NCBI GenBank assembly: GCA_020630695.1
Contig: JAHDIS010000005.1
Coordinates: 28,798-92,797, forward strand
Reading direction: 5' to 3'
DNA: 64,000 bases
Source of the DNA: Paracoccaceae bacterium
GTDB taxonomy: Bacteria; Pseudomonadota; Alphaproteobacteria; Rhodobacterales; Rhodobacteraceae
The notes below the pieces were generated by a model that saw nothing but the letters and a program-made list of their open reading frames with translations, ran no database searches and had not been told where the DNA came from. A program made the translations under genes and the position numbers. How positions within the stretch are numbered: position 1 is the first letter of the stretch; each line of letters opens with the position of its first letter. Shown one piece after another: positions 45,987 through 54,355 of the stretch.

Positions 45987-47497
45987 CACAATGCTCCCAG
46001 TTTTGTAATCTTGTGCTGGCCGGTGGCAAAACCGATGTGCTTTTGCTCCATGTAGAACTCAAAGGACCAGTCCCCGCCATCGCGGCCAATGCCGCTGGCT
46101 TTGACGCCCCCAAAAGGCGTGGGCAGGTGACGAACGTTTTCGGAATTCACCCAGATCATCCCGGCTTCCAGTTTGTCAGTAAAGCGCAGGGCACGGGTCA
46201 GATCATTGGTCCAGACGTAACCTGTCAGACCATAGGCCGTATCGTTGGCCATCTCCAACGCCTCTTGCTCGGTTGCAAAGGGGATGGACGTAAGGACAGG
46301 GCCAAAGATTTCTTCCTGCGCGATACGCATATCATTGGTCGCATGCGTGAACAGCGTCGGACGAACGAAATAGCCTTCGTCGCCCACAACCTCGCCCCCT
46401 GCCGCGATGGTCGCGCCATCTTGTCTGGCAACATCGAAATAGCGGGTGACCTTGTTGAAATGCTCTTCGGTCACAAGCGGGCCAACTTCGGTCTTGGGAT
46501 CCAGTGGATGGCCCACTTTGATGTTCTGGACCCTTTCGATCAGCTTTGCCTCGAACGCATCCCGGATCGTGTCCTGGATCAAAAGCCGCGACGATGAAGT
46601 GCAGCGTTCACCATTGATCGAATAAATCATGAAGATCGCAGCATCGAGCGCCCGATCAAGATCAGCGTCATCAAACACGATCACCGGGTTCTTGCCGCCC
46701 AATTCGAGATGATTGCGTTTGAGCGTATCCGCCCCCTGCTTGGTGATCAGGCTTCCGGTACGGCTTTCACCAACAAAGGCAATCGCCTTGATCTTAGGAT
46801 GCTCACAAAGCGCTTTGCCCGCGCCCTCACCAAACCCGTTGACCGTGTTCAGCACACCGGGCGGCAGACCGGCTTCTTCGGCGATCTCGACCAACAGCCG
46901 TGCGGTCACAGGAGAGGCCTCGGCTGGTTTGTGTACCACAGTGCAACCTGCCGCAAGTGCAGGCGCGATCTTCCAGGTGGACAGCATAAACGGTGTGTTC
47001 CACGGCGTGATGACACCCACGGGGCCAATGGGAACGCGCGTGGTGATGTTCATCAGTGTCGGAGATTTGAGGTGCTGACCGTCACGCGCCTGCACCACCT
47101 GATCCGCAAAATAGCGAAAGTTCTCGGCCCCGCGCAATGCTGCCTTGGACATGAACTTGTAGGCTTGGCCCGTGTCCCAGCATTCGCACAGGGCAATCTC
47201 TTCGGCACGAGCCTCGATGCCTTCGGCAATGCGGATCAGGATTTTCCTGCGCTCTGTCGCAGGCAGGTCTCGCCACTCGGCAAAGGCGTCATGCGCTGCA
47301 TGCGCGGCCGTGTCGATGTCGTCGGCGGCTCCGTGCGCCACATCACAAATCACGGATTTGTCGACGGGCGAAATCGTCTGGAAGAGTCCTTGGGAACCAG
47401 CGCAATCCGTCCCGGCAATCCTGTTTGAGATGCCGCCTTTGCGAAAGCGCGCAAGATAGCCATCCAGTTTCGCGATGTTGTCTTCCAGCACGCTCAT
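45986..47497 (-). CDS. hpaE: 5-Carboxymethyl-2-hydroxymuconate semialdehyde dehydrogenase
   Basis: A 503-residue aldehyde dehydrogenase with all catalytic motifs: TPWNTPFMLSTWKIAPALAAG, LELGGKNPVIV (Glu) and NGERCTSSSRLL (Cys). The NGERCTSSSR form and place in the operon identify it as HpaE, which oxidises the ring-cleavage semialdehyde to 5-carboxymethyl-2-hydroxymuconate. The start overlaps the hpaF stop (ATGA), and the end overlaps the hpaD start. Confidence 0.93.
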   Translation of the reverse strand: MSVLEDNIAKLDGYLARFRKGGISNRIAGTDCAGSQGLFQTISPVDKSVICDVAHGAADDIDTAAHAAHDAFAEWRDLPATERRKILIRIAEGIEARAEEIALCECWDTGQAYKFMSKAALRGAENFRYFADQVVQARDGQHLKSPTLMNITTRVPIGPVGVITPWNTPFMLSTWKIAPALAAGCTVVHKPAEASPVTARLLVEIAEEAGLPPGVLNTVNGFGEGAGKALCEHPKIKAIAFVGESRTGSLITKQGADTLKRNHLELGGKNPVIVFDDADLDRALDAAIFMIYSINGERCTSSSRLLIQDTIRDAFEAKLIERVQNIKVGHPLDPKTEVGPLVTEEHFNKVTRYFDVARQDGATIAAGGEVVGDEGYFVRPTLFTHATNDMRIAQEEIFGPVLTSIPFATEQEALEMANDTAYGLTGYVWTNDLTRALRFTDKLEAGMIWVNSENVRHLPTPFGGVKASGIGRDGGDWSFEFYMEQKHIGFATGQHKITKLGAL

Positions 47498-47883
47498 GCT
47501 TTGTCCTCCAGATGATTGCGGACAGTTCCGAATTTAAGTGAACAATCGGCATCGATGTCTCGGATCTCAGCCGACAAGGCGATCGAGCGGACCTCCATCG
47601 CCGGCGCCAGGAATTCCTTCATGACCGCGAAGATCCGGGTGATGGCATCCTTTTTGACCGCGTCCGTCCGACCAGCGCGAAGGCGGATACTCAGATCAAT
47701 GAAGCCGTGTTTGGGGTTCCCGTCAGCCATGGCCACATGATCTACACGCGTTGCCCGAACGCGGATTCCCGGCATTGGAAAGGCATCGATCGATGCAGCT
47801 TCAGCGCGGATCGCTTCGCACAGCGCACCCATATCGACGGCCTCTTCGACATTGGCGGAATATTCGATGTGGAAGTGCGGCAT
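47494..47883 (-). CDS. hpaF: 5-Carboxymethyl-2-hydroxymuconate delta-isomerase
   Basis: A 129-residue tautomerase-fold isomerase (CHMI) that converts 5-carboxymethyl-2-hydroxymuconate to its 2-oxo-3-ene isomer. It starts MPHFHIEYSANVEEAVD with the catalytic Pro at residue 2 after Met removal. It then shows GIRVRATRVDHVAMADGNPKHGFIDLSIRLRAGR, the family core. It is first gene of the catabolic operon. The start lies 10 bases inside an AT-rich control region that holds the HpaR-type operators. Confidence 0.92.
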   Translation of the reverse strand: MPHFHIEYSANVEEAVDMGALCEAIRAEAASIDAFPMPGIRVRATRVDHVAMADGNPKHGFIDLSIRLRAGRTDAVKKDAITRIFAVMKEFLAPAMEVRSIALSAEIRDIDADCSLKFGTVRNHLEDKA

Positions 47884-47892
47884 CCCTTTTCC

Positions 47893-47923
47893 TTAACATG
47901 TTAATTGTTGCGAAGTTAATTAA
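47893..47923. promoter_or_regulatory. Operator-like palindromes between hpaF and hpaR
   Basis: TTAACATGTTAA (47893-47904), a perfect 12-base palindrome, and TTAATTAA (47916-47923), 12 bases apart, in the 107-base divergent region. MarR-family repressors bind such AT-rich palindromes. The first site lies 10 bases upstream of the hpaF start codon, so binding would block that promoter directly. Confidence 0.6.
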
Positions 47924-47990
47924 TGGTATGCTTGGTTGTCAACACCCGAATTGCAGTGCACTTGGATGCCGGACGATCATAGAGGCCCAC

Positions 47991-48428
47991 ATGACCAAAT
48001 CCATGCCTTCGACCACTCGGTCCCTTCCTATCGCGCTGATCCGTGCGCGCGAAGGTGTCATGGCACCAATCCGTGAAATGTTGGCCGAAACCGGAATAAC
48101 GGAACAGCAATGGCGGGTTTTGCGCGTCTTGGACGAATACGGCCGCATGGATGCCAAAACGCTCGCGGATCGGTCCAGCCTGCTGTTTCCCAGTCTAACC
48201 CGCATTGCCGCCACCCTGCGCGACAAGGGACTGATCACGCAAACCCGTGACGACAAGGATCGGCGACGGCAATTCATCGAAATCACGCCAGACGGCCAGA
48301 AAATCATCGACGAACGAGCACCAAAGGCCGCACAAATCGTTTCGGATTTCAAAAACACGCTGGGACAGGAAAACTATGAAACCCTGCTGGATTTGCTATC
48401 GATGCTGGATACCTCTTCAAAGGGCTAA
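47991..48428 (+). CDS. hpaR: Homoprotocatechuate degradation operon repressor (MarR family)
   Basis: A 145-residue MarR-type regulator. The winged helix covers residues ~35-100: GITEQQWRVLRVLDEYGRMDAKTLADRSSLLFPSLTRI, then LITQTRDDKDRRRQFIEIT (wing). SLPIALIRAREGVMAPIRE at the start is typical of HpaR, which represses the meta-cleavage operon until 4-hydroxyphenylacetate or homoprotocatechuate binds. It is divergent from hpaF. I chose the ATG at 47991; the open frame extends far upstream. Its last bases overlap the convergent Tm-1-like gene. Confidence 0.92.
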   Translation: MTKSMPSTTRSLPIALIRAREGVMAPIREMLAETGITEQQWRVLRVLDEYGRMDAKTLADRSSLLFPSLTRIAATLRDKGLITQTRDDKDRRRQFIEITPDGQKIIDERAPKAAQIVSDFKNTLGQENYETLLDLLSMLDTSSKG

Positions 48429-49657
48429 ACTTTGAGGGTTCCGTCGGCCCGCCATTGATCAAAGATTTCCAGCGCTTTGTCCGCAAAACCCGGATCGTTG
48501 ATGTGACACGAAATCCGATGGCTTTGCACATTGCCCGGCAGGGTTGCTTCCAATTCGGCGAGGAAGGCTGACAAACCTTCGGGATTGTGCAGATCCGCCC
48601 CTTCGCGATCCCATTCCCCGAGCCCGTGTTCCGGCAGGATCAATGCGACCGGTCCTTTTGACTGGGCAAGCTGCTGAGAATGCGCGCGGGCCACCAGCCT
48701 TGTTTCGTCGGCCTGTAGAACGATGGAGGTCAGCAGGCGGTTGTGTTCGTGTTTGAGATGCTTGTCCCATTTGTCCGAAATCGGCTGCCACCCCACAACG
48801 TCCACAAGATCATAGCATCCCGGTGCCACGATTTGCGGGGTGCCGTGCGCCCCGGCATTGGTCAGTCGATCAGCCCCGGCCGAAATGTTCGAACCGTTCA
48901 CGTGATTGCCCAGTTCCTGCGTGCAAAAGTCGAACACACAAGCAAAGGCCCCTTGGCCAGCCAGACTTTCAAAGGCGCGTCCGCCCATACCCGTTGCGTG
49001 AAACACGGCAACCTCGAAACCGCGCTCTTCAAGCGCAGGTTTAAGAGGGATCACGTATTTCAGAGCTGAGGTCCCAAGCGACATCATTCCAACCAACGGT
49101 TTGTCGGGGTCTGGTTTCTGCACAGCCCTTGCAGCGCCCAGAACCGCACCAGCGGCCTGCGAAAGCGATGCCTTGCAAACCGCATTCAACCCATAAAGCC
49201 CACCAGCCCAAAGGATCATCTGCGTATCGGCAGCCAGTCGTTCCGCCGGTATCAGGGGCGAAAACGAAACCGTGGATACGATGTATTTCGGCACGCCCAG
49301 TGGCAGCGCCGAGGCGACGTCCAGCGCAAGGTCGGTGCCCATTGTTCCACCCAGCACGATCATGCCATCGAAGACACCTTCGCGATGCAAACGCGCCGCC
49401 AGCAGGCTCGCGCCCTTTGCCATGATCTGCATGGCCCGGTTTTCGTCACCACTGTCAATCGCCGCTTGAATTGTGCTCCCGCCTTCGGCAGCGACATCAT
49501 GCTTTGAATGGTCCGTCGGTTGTGACGGATCACCCAGAACCGACACATCCATGGTCACGACCCTGCCACCCTGCTCGCGGATCACGTCAGCCAGAAAGCT
49601 CAGTTCGTCGTCCTTCGTGTCGTAGGTGCCGATCACGAGTATGGTTTTGTCAGGCAT
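48425..49657 (-). CDS. Tm-1-like ATP-binding domain protein (UPF0261)
   Basis: A 410-residue protein of the Tm-1/UPF0261 family. The N-terminal domain has VIGTYDTKDDELSFLADVIREQG and MIVLGGTMGTDLALDVASALPLGVPKYIVST; the C-terminal domain has FEVAVFHATGMGGRAFESL and IVAPGCYDLVDVVGW. The plant homologue Tm-1 binds viral replicase and ATP; bacterial roles are unknown, often beside TIM-barrel or transport genes. Here it is last of the tctCBA-ALDH operon, 9 bases after the aldehyde dehydrogenase stop. Confidence 0.85.
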   Translation of the reverse strand: MPDKTILVIGTYDTKDDELSFLADVIREQGGRVVTMDVSVLGDPSQPTDHSKHDVAAEGGSTIQAAIDSGDENRAMQIMAKGASLLAARLHREGVFDGMIVLGGTMGTDLALDVASALPLGVPKYIVSTVSFSPLIPAERLAADTQMILWAGGLYGLNAVCKASLSQAAGAVLGAARAVQKPDPDKPLVGMMSLGTSALKYVIPLKPALEERGFEVAVFHATGMGGRAFESLAGQGAFACVFDFCTQELGNHVNGSNISAGADRLTNAGAHGTPQIVAPGCYDLVDVVGWQPISDKWDKHLKHEHNRLLTSIVLQADETRLVARAHSQQLAQSKGPVALILPEHGLGEWDREGADLHNPEGLSAFLAELEATLPGNVQSHRISCHINDPGFADKALEIFDQWRADGTLKV

Positions 49658-49666
49658 GAGCCTCCC

Positions 49667-51151
49667 CTAAAGCTTGATCCACGCTGTTTTAAGATTCACA
49701 TATTTCTCGATGGCGTGCAGGGATTTGTCAGATCCGTTTCCGGATTGGCCAACACCTCCAAGCGGGACCGTACCATCCGCACCGCCGTAGGTATTGATGT
49801 GCATCACGCCGGTTCGAACAGCCCTGACCATTCTGTGCGCGCGGCCAAGATTGGCTGTCCATGCGGCACCGGCCAGACCATAGACCGTGGAGTTGGCAAG
49901 CGAGACCGCTTCTTGCTCTGTCTCAAAAGGCGTAACGGCCAAGATCGGACCAAAGACCTCTTTTTGCGCGAGGGTGGCGTCACGCCCAACGCCTGTCACA
50001 ATCGTCGGCGCCATGTAGTAGCCGCCCGTTTCCGCCATAATGCGATCACCGCCAAGAACGATTTCGCCACCTTCGGAACGCGCCGTGTCAACAAACCCAA
50101 GGTTGGCCTTGAGCTGCGTCTCTGAATTCACCGCCCCGATGTTGGTATCAACCCTCAGAGGATCACCCACGCGCATGGTCTGGGTGGCCTTGCCAACAGC
50201 GGCGACAAAATCATCGTGAATGGATGCCTCGACCAAAAGGCGTGATCCGGCCACGCAAACCTGACCTGCATTCCGGAAAATTCCAGCCGCTGCGACTTTG
50301 GCCGCCTCGTCCAGATTGGGCGCATCGGCAAAAACGATGTTGGGAGATTTCCCTCCCAGCTCAAGATAGACGCGCTTCATGTTCGAGCGCGCCGCATATT
50401 CCATCAGCCGCCGTCCCGTCGCGCCCGAGCCGGTAAAGGCCAAAACGTCGACCTCCATGGAAAGACCCAGCGTTTCACCGACGACGCGGCCTTCGCCGGT
50501 GACCGCGTTCAAGACACCCGGCGGCAGTCCGGCCTCAAGCGCCAATTCCGCCATACGCATCAATGAGAGCGAGGCGGTTTCGGCGGGTTTAAGCACGACC
50601 GAATTGCCCATAGCCAGCGCAGGTCCCAGTTTCCAGGCTCCGATCATCATCGGGAAATTCCATGGAATGATCGCCCCGACAACGCCGACGGGTTCTTTGT
50701 GGATCATACCCAAAATGTCCGCCGACGTTGGCGCGATCTCTCCGTAAATCTTGTCGAGGGCTTCCGCGTAATAGCGAATGGTCGTTGCCGCCGAACCCGG
50801 TTCGGCCTTTAAGGCCATGCTGATTTCCGTTCCGTTGTCGCGCACACCTAAAACGGCCAGCTCCAACGTATTTTGCTCGATTAGGTCAGCCCATCTCATC
50901 AACACCGCTTTGCGTGCCGCTGGCGGCTGCCCCGCCCAGCGCCCGTCTTCAAAGGCCGCACGAGCCGATGCAATCGCTGCCGTCATATCAGCAGAAGTTC
51001 CGGCAGCAGTGGTTGTCAGGACAGAGCCATCAATCGGTGAAATGACATCCATCGTCCTCCCGTCGGAAGCAGGCATATGTTTGCCATCAATCAAATGCTC
51101 GAAAGCCGGAACAGTCTGGGCGCGCAGGGTGTCGATCTTTGTCTGATCCAT
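49667..51151 (-). CDS. NAD-dependent aldehyde dehydrogenase
   Basis: A 494-residue class I/II-like [41 protein letters not shown] (Glu) and NAGQVCVAGSRLLVE (catalytic Cys) are intact. The sequence is like enzymes for amino-aldehydes and hydroxy-aldehydes (gamma-aminobutyraldehyde type), but substrate cannot be fixed. It follows tctA by 6 bases. In context it would oxidise the aldehyde made by the predicted phospho-lyase on the other arm of the cluster. GAGGTAA is the ribosome site. Confidence 0.9.
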   Translation of the reverse strand: MDQTKIDTLRAQTVPAFEHLIDGKHMPASDGRTMDVISPIDGSVLTTTAAGTSADMTAAIASARAAFEDGRWAGQPPAARKAVLMRWADLIEQNTLELAVLGVRDNGTEISMALKAEPGSAATTIRYYAEALDKIYGEIAPTSADILGMIHKEPVGVVGAIIPWNFPMMIGAWKLGPALAMGNSVVLKPAETASLSLMRMAELALEAGLPPGVLNAVTGEGRVVGETLGLSMEVDVLAFTGSGATGRRLMEYAARSNMKRVYLELGGKSPNIVFADAPNLDEAAKVAAAGIFRNAGQVCVAGSRLLVEASIHDDFVAAVGKATQTMRVGDPLRVDTNIGAVNSETQLKANLGFVDTARSEGGEIVLGGDRIMAETGGYYMAPTIVTGVGRDATLAQKEVFGPILAVTPFETEQEAVSLANSTVYGLAGAAWTANLGRAHRMVRAVRTGVMHINTYGGADGTVPLGGVGQSGNGSDKSLHAIEKYVNLKTAWIKL

Positions 51152-51157
51152 GCTGGA

Positions 51158-52675
51158 TTACCTCATTTGACTGTCGTGCAGGTCGTGGTCATCCGTCGGC
51201 TGATGCGCACGCCATTCGCGAACAAGTGTGCGCAGATGCAAGGCTAGCACCAGAACAATCAGAGCAAACAAGATGGCCGCGATTGGCCGGTCGATCATGT
51301 CCAACGGCGTTTTGAGACGCGGCAAGGCAGACCGCAACTTGACCTCCATGATCCCGCCCAGAACCATTCCCAGAATGATTGGAACAATCGGCAAATTCAG
51401 CCGCTTCAGGATCAGACCCAACACTCCGAACGCAGAGGCGATCATGCAATCGGTCAATGAATTGCGCAGCGAGTAGACGCCCACAAAGGACAAAAGCAGG
51501 ATCATGACGCCGAGAAAGCGGGTTGGAACACGAATGACCCGGGTCAGCAGGTTTGTCGAAAACAGCAGAAAAACCATCACGATCACGTTCAAAGCGATCA
51601 GCGCAAAGTACAGGCCATACACCAGATCAATGTTGTTCTGGAACAATTGGGGCCCCGGGATCACGTTGTGCACATAAAAGACCGAAAGCATCATGGCGGT
51701 CAGGGCCTCACCCGGAATTCCCAAAGCCAGCAACGGAATCATTGCCGCAGCGGGCACCGCATTGTTCGCAGCTTCGGATGCGATCAGACCTTCGGGGGAA
51801 CCCTTTCCGAACTGATCCGGATTTTTCGAGGTTTTCTGCGCATAGGTGTAGGACATGAACTGCGCTGTGAATTCACCGGTACCGGGGATCATTCCCAGAA
51901 TGACGCCAAAGCCGGATGCCACGGTCGCCACACGCTTGTGGCGCAGCAATTCCTTGATGCCTGCGCCCATACGCCCGGTGACCGGTTTCGCATCCGGACT
52001 GTTGTCCGGAGCGGTCAAAAGGAAAAATGCCTGGCTCAGGGCGAACAACCCCAGAACCACAACAATGAGATTCACGCCCGATGACAGGAACGAATACCCA
52101 AAGGTGTAACGCTGCGTGTAGGTCACCGCGTCCAGACCCACCGTCTGCAGGAAGATCCCGAACATCGCCAAAAGCCCAGCAGCAAAGATTTGGCCCCGGT
52201 GCGCAAGGATCACCAACAGGATTCCGAGAAATGCCGCGAGAAAGATTTCGCGCGATCCAAACATCGGTGCGATCAAAGCTAGGACAGGCGACAGCAAAAT
52301 GAGACACAAAATGCCAAAGATGCCACCCCAGAACGACGCAGAATAGGCCAAGGATACAGCCCGGTGCGCTTCGCCCCGCTCGGTCATGGGATAGCCGTCA
52401 TAGGATGTGAGCGCATTCACAGCCGTGCCGGGCGTATTGATCAGAACCGCCGGAATTGCGCCTCCGTACATGGACGATCCATAGATCCCAAGCAGCATGG
52501 TCAAGCCAACGATCGGATCGAGCGAGAATGTCGCCGGAAGCAATATTGCGATCGCCACGGCAGGTCCAACCCCCGGGATTGCGCCGATAACGACCCCACC
52601 GATTGATCCCACCAGAAGCGCCAGCATCACGTCCCAACGCGCAAGCATTTCCAATCCGGCTATCAGGTTTTCCAT
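51158..52675 (-). CDS. tctA: Tripartite tricarboxylate transporter permease TctA
   Basis: A 505-residue large membrane subunit with about 11-12 helices. It shows the TctA signatures IGAIPGVGPAVAIAILLPATFSLDP, GIYGSSMYGGAIPAVLINTPGTAVNALTSYDGYPM (residues ~64-98) and MIPGTGEFTAQFMSY. It moves the solute bound by TctC using an ion gradient. It begins 14 bases after the tctB stop. Family substrates include citrate, other carboxylates and some aromatic acids; an amino-acid-like substrate is only suggested by the neighbouring genes. Confidence 0.93.
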   Translation of the reverse strand: MENLIAGLEMLARWDVMLALLVGSIGGVVIGAIPGVGPAVAIAILLPATFSLDPIVGLTMLLGIYGSSMYGGAIPAVLINTPGTAVNALTSYDGYPMTERGEAHRAVSLAYSASFWGGIFGILCLILLSPVLALIAPMFGSREIFLAAFLGILLVILAHRGQIFAAGLLAMFGIFLQTVGLDAVTYTQRYTFGYSFLSSGVNLIVVVLGLFALSQAFFLLTAPDNSPDAKPVTGRMGAGIKELLRHKRVATVASGFGVILGMIPGTGEFTAQFMSYTYAQKTSKNPDQFGKGSPEGLIASEAANNAVPAAAMIPLLALGIPGEALTAMMLSVFYVHNVIPGPQLFQNNIDLVYGLYFALIALNVIVMVFLLFSTNLLTRVIRVPTRFLGVMILLLSFVGVYSLRNSLTDCMIASAFGVLGLILKRLNLPIVPIILGMVLGGIMEVKLRSALPRLKTPLDMIDRPIAAILFALIVLVLALHLRTLVREWRAHQPTDDHDLHDSQMR

Positions 52676-52688
52676 GGCGCGCGTTCTT

Positions 52689-53228
52689 TCAGAAGTAAGT
52701 CAGCATGATCTGGCGCAGCCCGTCTGGCAGGCTTTCGTAGATCAGGCCTGACGGCAAATTCACCTTGAGCATCGTTTTGAACAACAAAACGATGACAACC
52801 GCCGCCACTGCGGCCGCGATAAGCGTTGAGGCCCGGCGATAACCGGCGCGCAGTGTCAGCGCGATTGCAAAGAGCACCGTGGATGGCAGATAGCCCGCAT
52901 AGGGTACGGCCACGGCGTAGGCAATGAACCAGCCAGCGTACTCCAGAGACGTGACCCAGAGCCAGACCTCATGCCACCGGCCTTCGATGCGTTCTGACAG
53001 TGCCGAGCCGACCAAATGAAGCGCGGCAAAAAGGGTCATGCCCCCAAGGGAAACCGCAGGCCAGAAGCGCGGCTGTGCAAAAAGTTTGCCGCCGTTGCGC
53101 CAAGCCGTTTGATCCGCCAGCTGGGACAGCAGAAAAACCGAAGCCAGCAACGCGATCCAGGCGAACACGATGTCACCGGGCCTGCGGTAGCGCTTGAACA
53201 GAGATTGAAGCGTTTTGGCGCGCGACAT
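52689..53228 (-). CDS. tctB: Tripartite tricarboxylate transporter small subunit TctB
   Basis: A 179-residue protein with four membrane helices (about residues 18-36, 50-68, 84-118, 125-150), the size and layout of TctB. Segments GDIVFAWIALLASVFLLSQ and YAVAVPYAGYLPSTVLFAIALTLRAGYR fit the family. I chose the ATG at 53228 (MSRAKTLQSLF); the frame continues 20 codons further into the terminator hairpin after tctC. The ribosome site is weak, which together with that hairpin may keep its level below TctC. Confidence 0.85.
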   Translation of the reverse strand: MSRAKTLQSLFKRYRRPGDIVFAWIALLASVFLLSQLADQTAWRNGGKLFAQPRFWPAVSLGGMTLFAALHLVGSALSERIEGRWHEVWLWVTSLEYAGWFIAYAVAVPYAGYLPSTVLFAIALTLRAGYRRASTLIAAAVAAVVIVLLFKTMLKVNLPSGLIYESLPDGLRQIMLTYF

Positions 53229-53243
53229 GACGGTGTCCGTTCG

Positions 53244-53283
53244 CAAAAGAAAAAAGCGCCGGGCGTCCAGTCGAACGCCCGGC
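53244..53283 (-). terminator. Intrinsic terminator/attenuator between tctC and tctB
   Basis: A 9-bp perfect stem, GCCGGGCGT/ACGCCCGGC (53258-53283), followed on the minus strand by GCTTTTTTCTTTT. It lies 16 bases past the tctC stop and before tctB, so only part of the transcripts should reach tctBA, giving more binding protein than permease. Confidence 0.75.
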
Positions 53284-53298
53284 TGCAATCACTTGGGC

Positions 53299-54243
53299 TT
53301 ATTCAGCCAGCATGCTGCCGATCTGTTCCATCGTCGCGATGTCAGACTGGATTTGGGCCACCACATCAGAGGCCGACTGCCAGTAGACAAGCGCGCCTGT
53401 CTCAGCGGCGAGCGCTTGAGCGCGATCAGACATCATCGTTTCCTTGGCGACAGCGATGATCTTGTCCTGAACGTCCTGTGGCGTGTCTTTGTGCACGAAC
53501 AACCCGTTCCAAAGTGCAACATCCAATTCTGGCGCCAGTTCGGCCACGGTGGGCGCATCAGGGGTCAGGCCAATCCGCTCAGAGCCGATGGATGCCAGTA
53601 CATTGACGTCATCAAGGCAGGGCAGGATCAATTGCAGCGTGGTGTTGATCACGTCCACATCACCCGACGCGAGTGTATTGCAATCGAGCGCGTCAAATGC
53701 AGCGTCAGAGGCATAGGCAAAGCCCATCTTCTTGGCGAGCCCCATAGTAACCTGCGTTGGCACCAGCGGCGCACCAAAGTGGCCCAGAACAACGTCATTG
53801 TCCTTTGCGTGGGCGGCAAGCTCATCCATCGTTGCGTAGGGCGCATCACCGCTTGTGGCGATCACGAATGGATATGTCAGGAAGTTGCCAAGCGGCACAA
53901 ACGGATCAGGGTTCAGTTCCGGGATGCCGATCTGCGGTCCAACAACCGGAATGGCAATAATGAACGAACCGATGGTGTAGCCGTCAGCGGGTGCATTCGC
54001 GACTTCGATCGCGCCGGGGAATGGGCCACCACCGCCACCGGGCTTGTTCACAACGGCTGTGGGCACGTCATAAGCCGCAGAGAAATCTTCGGCAATCATG
54101 CGCGTCAGCACATCTTCCAGATCGCCCGGAGGCCAGGGCACGACAAACTCGACCGGTTTTTCCGGATACTCCGCCTGGGCAGCGCCGCTGACAGCAACCA
54201 TGGCAAGCGCCATAGCTGTCATGGCTGACTTAAACTTGGACAT
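53299..54243 (-). CDS. tctC: Tripartite tricarboxylate transporter substrate-binding protein TctC
   Basis: A 314-residue periplasmic receptor (Bug/TctC family) with a signal peptide (1-24, ending GAAQA). The mature N-terminus YPEKPVEFVVPWPPGDLEDVLTRMIAEDF and NKPGGGGGPFPGAIEVANAPADGYTIG are the family hallmarks of the carboxylate-binding cleft. It captures the solute for TctAB. It is first gene of the left arm, divergent from the iclR gene; an operator-like palindrome lies 17 bases before its ATG. Confidence 0.92.
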   Translation of the reverse strand: MSKFKSAMTAMALAMVAVSGAAQAEYPEKPVEFVVPWPPGDLEDVLTRMIAEDFSAAYDVPTAVVNKPGGGGGPFPGAIEVANAPADGYTIGSFIIAIPVVGPQIGIPELNPDPFVPLGNFLTYPFVIATSGDAPYATMDELAAHAKDNDVVLGHFGAPLVPTQVTMGLAKKMGFAYASDAAFDALDCNTLASGDVDVINTTLQLILPCLDDVNVLASIGSERIGLTPDAPTVAELAPELDVALWNGLFVHKDTPQDVQDKIIAVAKETMMSDRAQALAAETGALVYWQSASDVVAQIQSDIATMEQIGSMLAE

Positions 54244-54259
54244 TTCAATCTCCCTGTAT

Positions 54260-54278
54260 CGGTTCGTATATTGAACCG
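54260..54278. promoter_or_regulatory. Operator-like palindrome between tctC and the IclR gene
   Basis: CGGTTC-GTATATT-GAACCG, a perfect 6-bp inverted repeat with a 7-base spacer, 17 bases upstream of the tctC ATG and 78 bases before the IclR ATG. It is well placed for IclR-type autoregulation and control of tctC. Confidence 0.55.
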
Positions 54279-54355
54279 TTGTTGCGGAAAAAAGGTTGCC
54301 TTGTTAAATAACTTCTGTCAAACCTTTTTTGAAAACCTCGAAAAGAGCCCACTGG

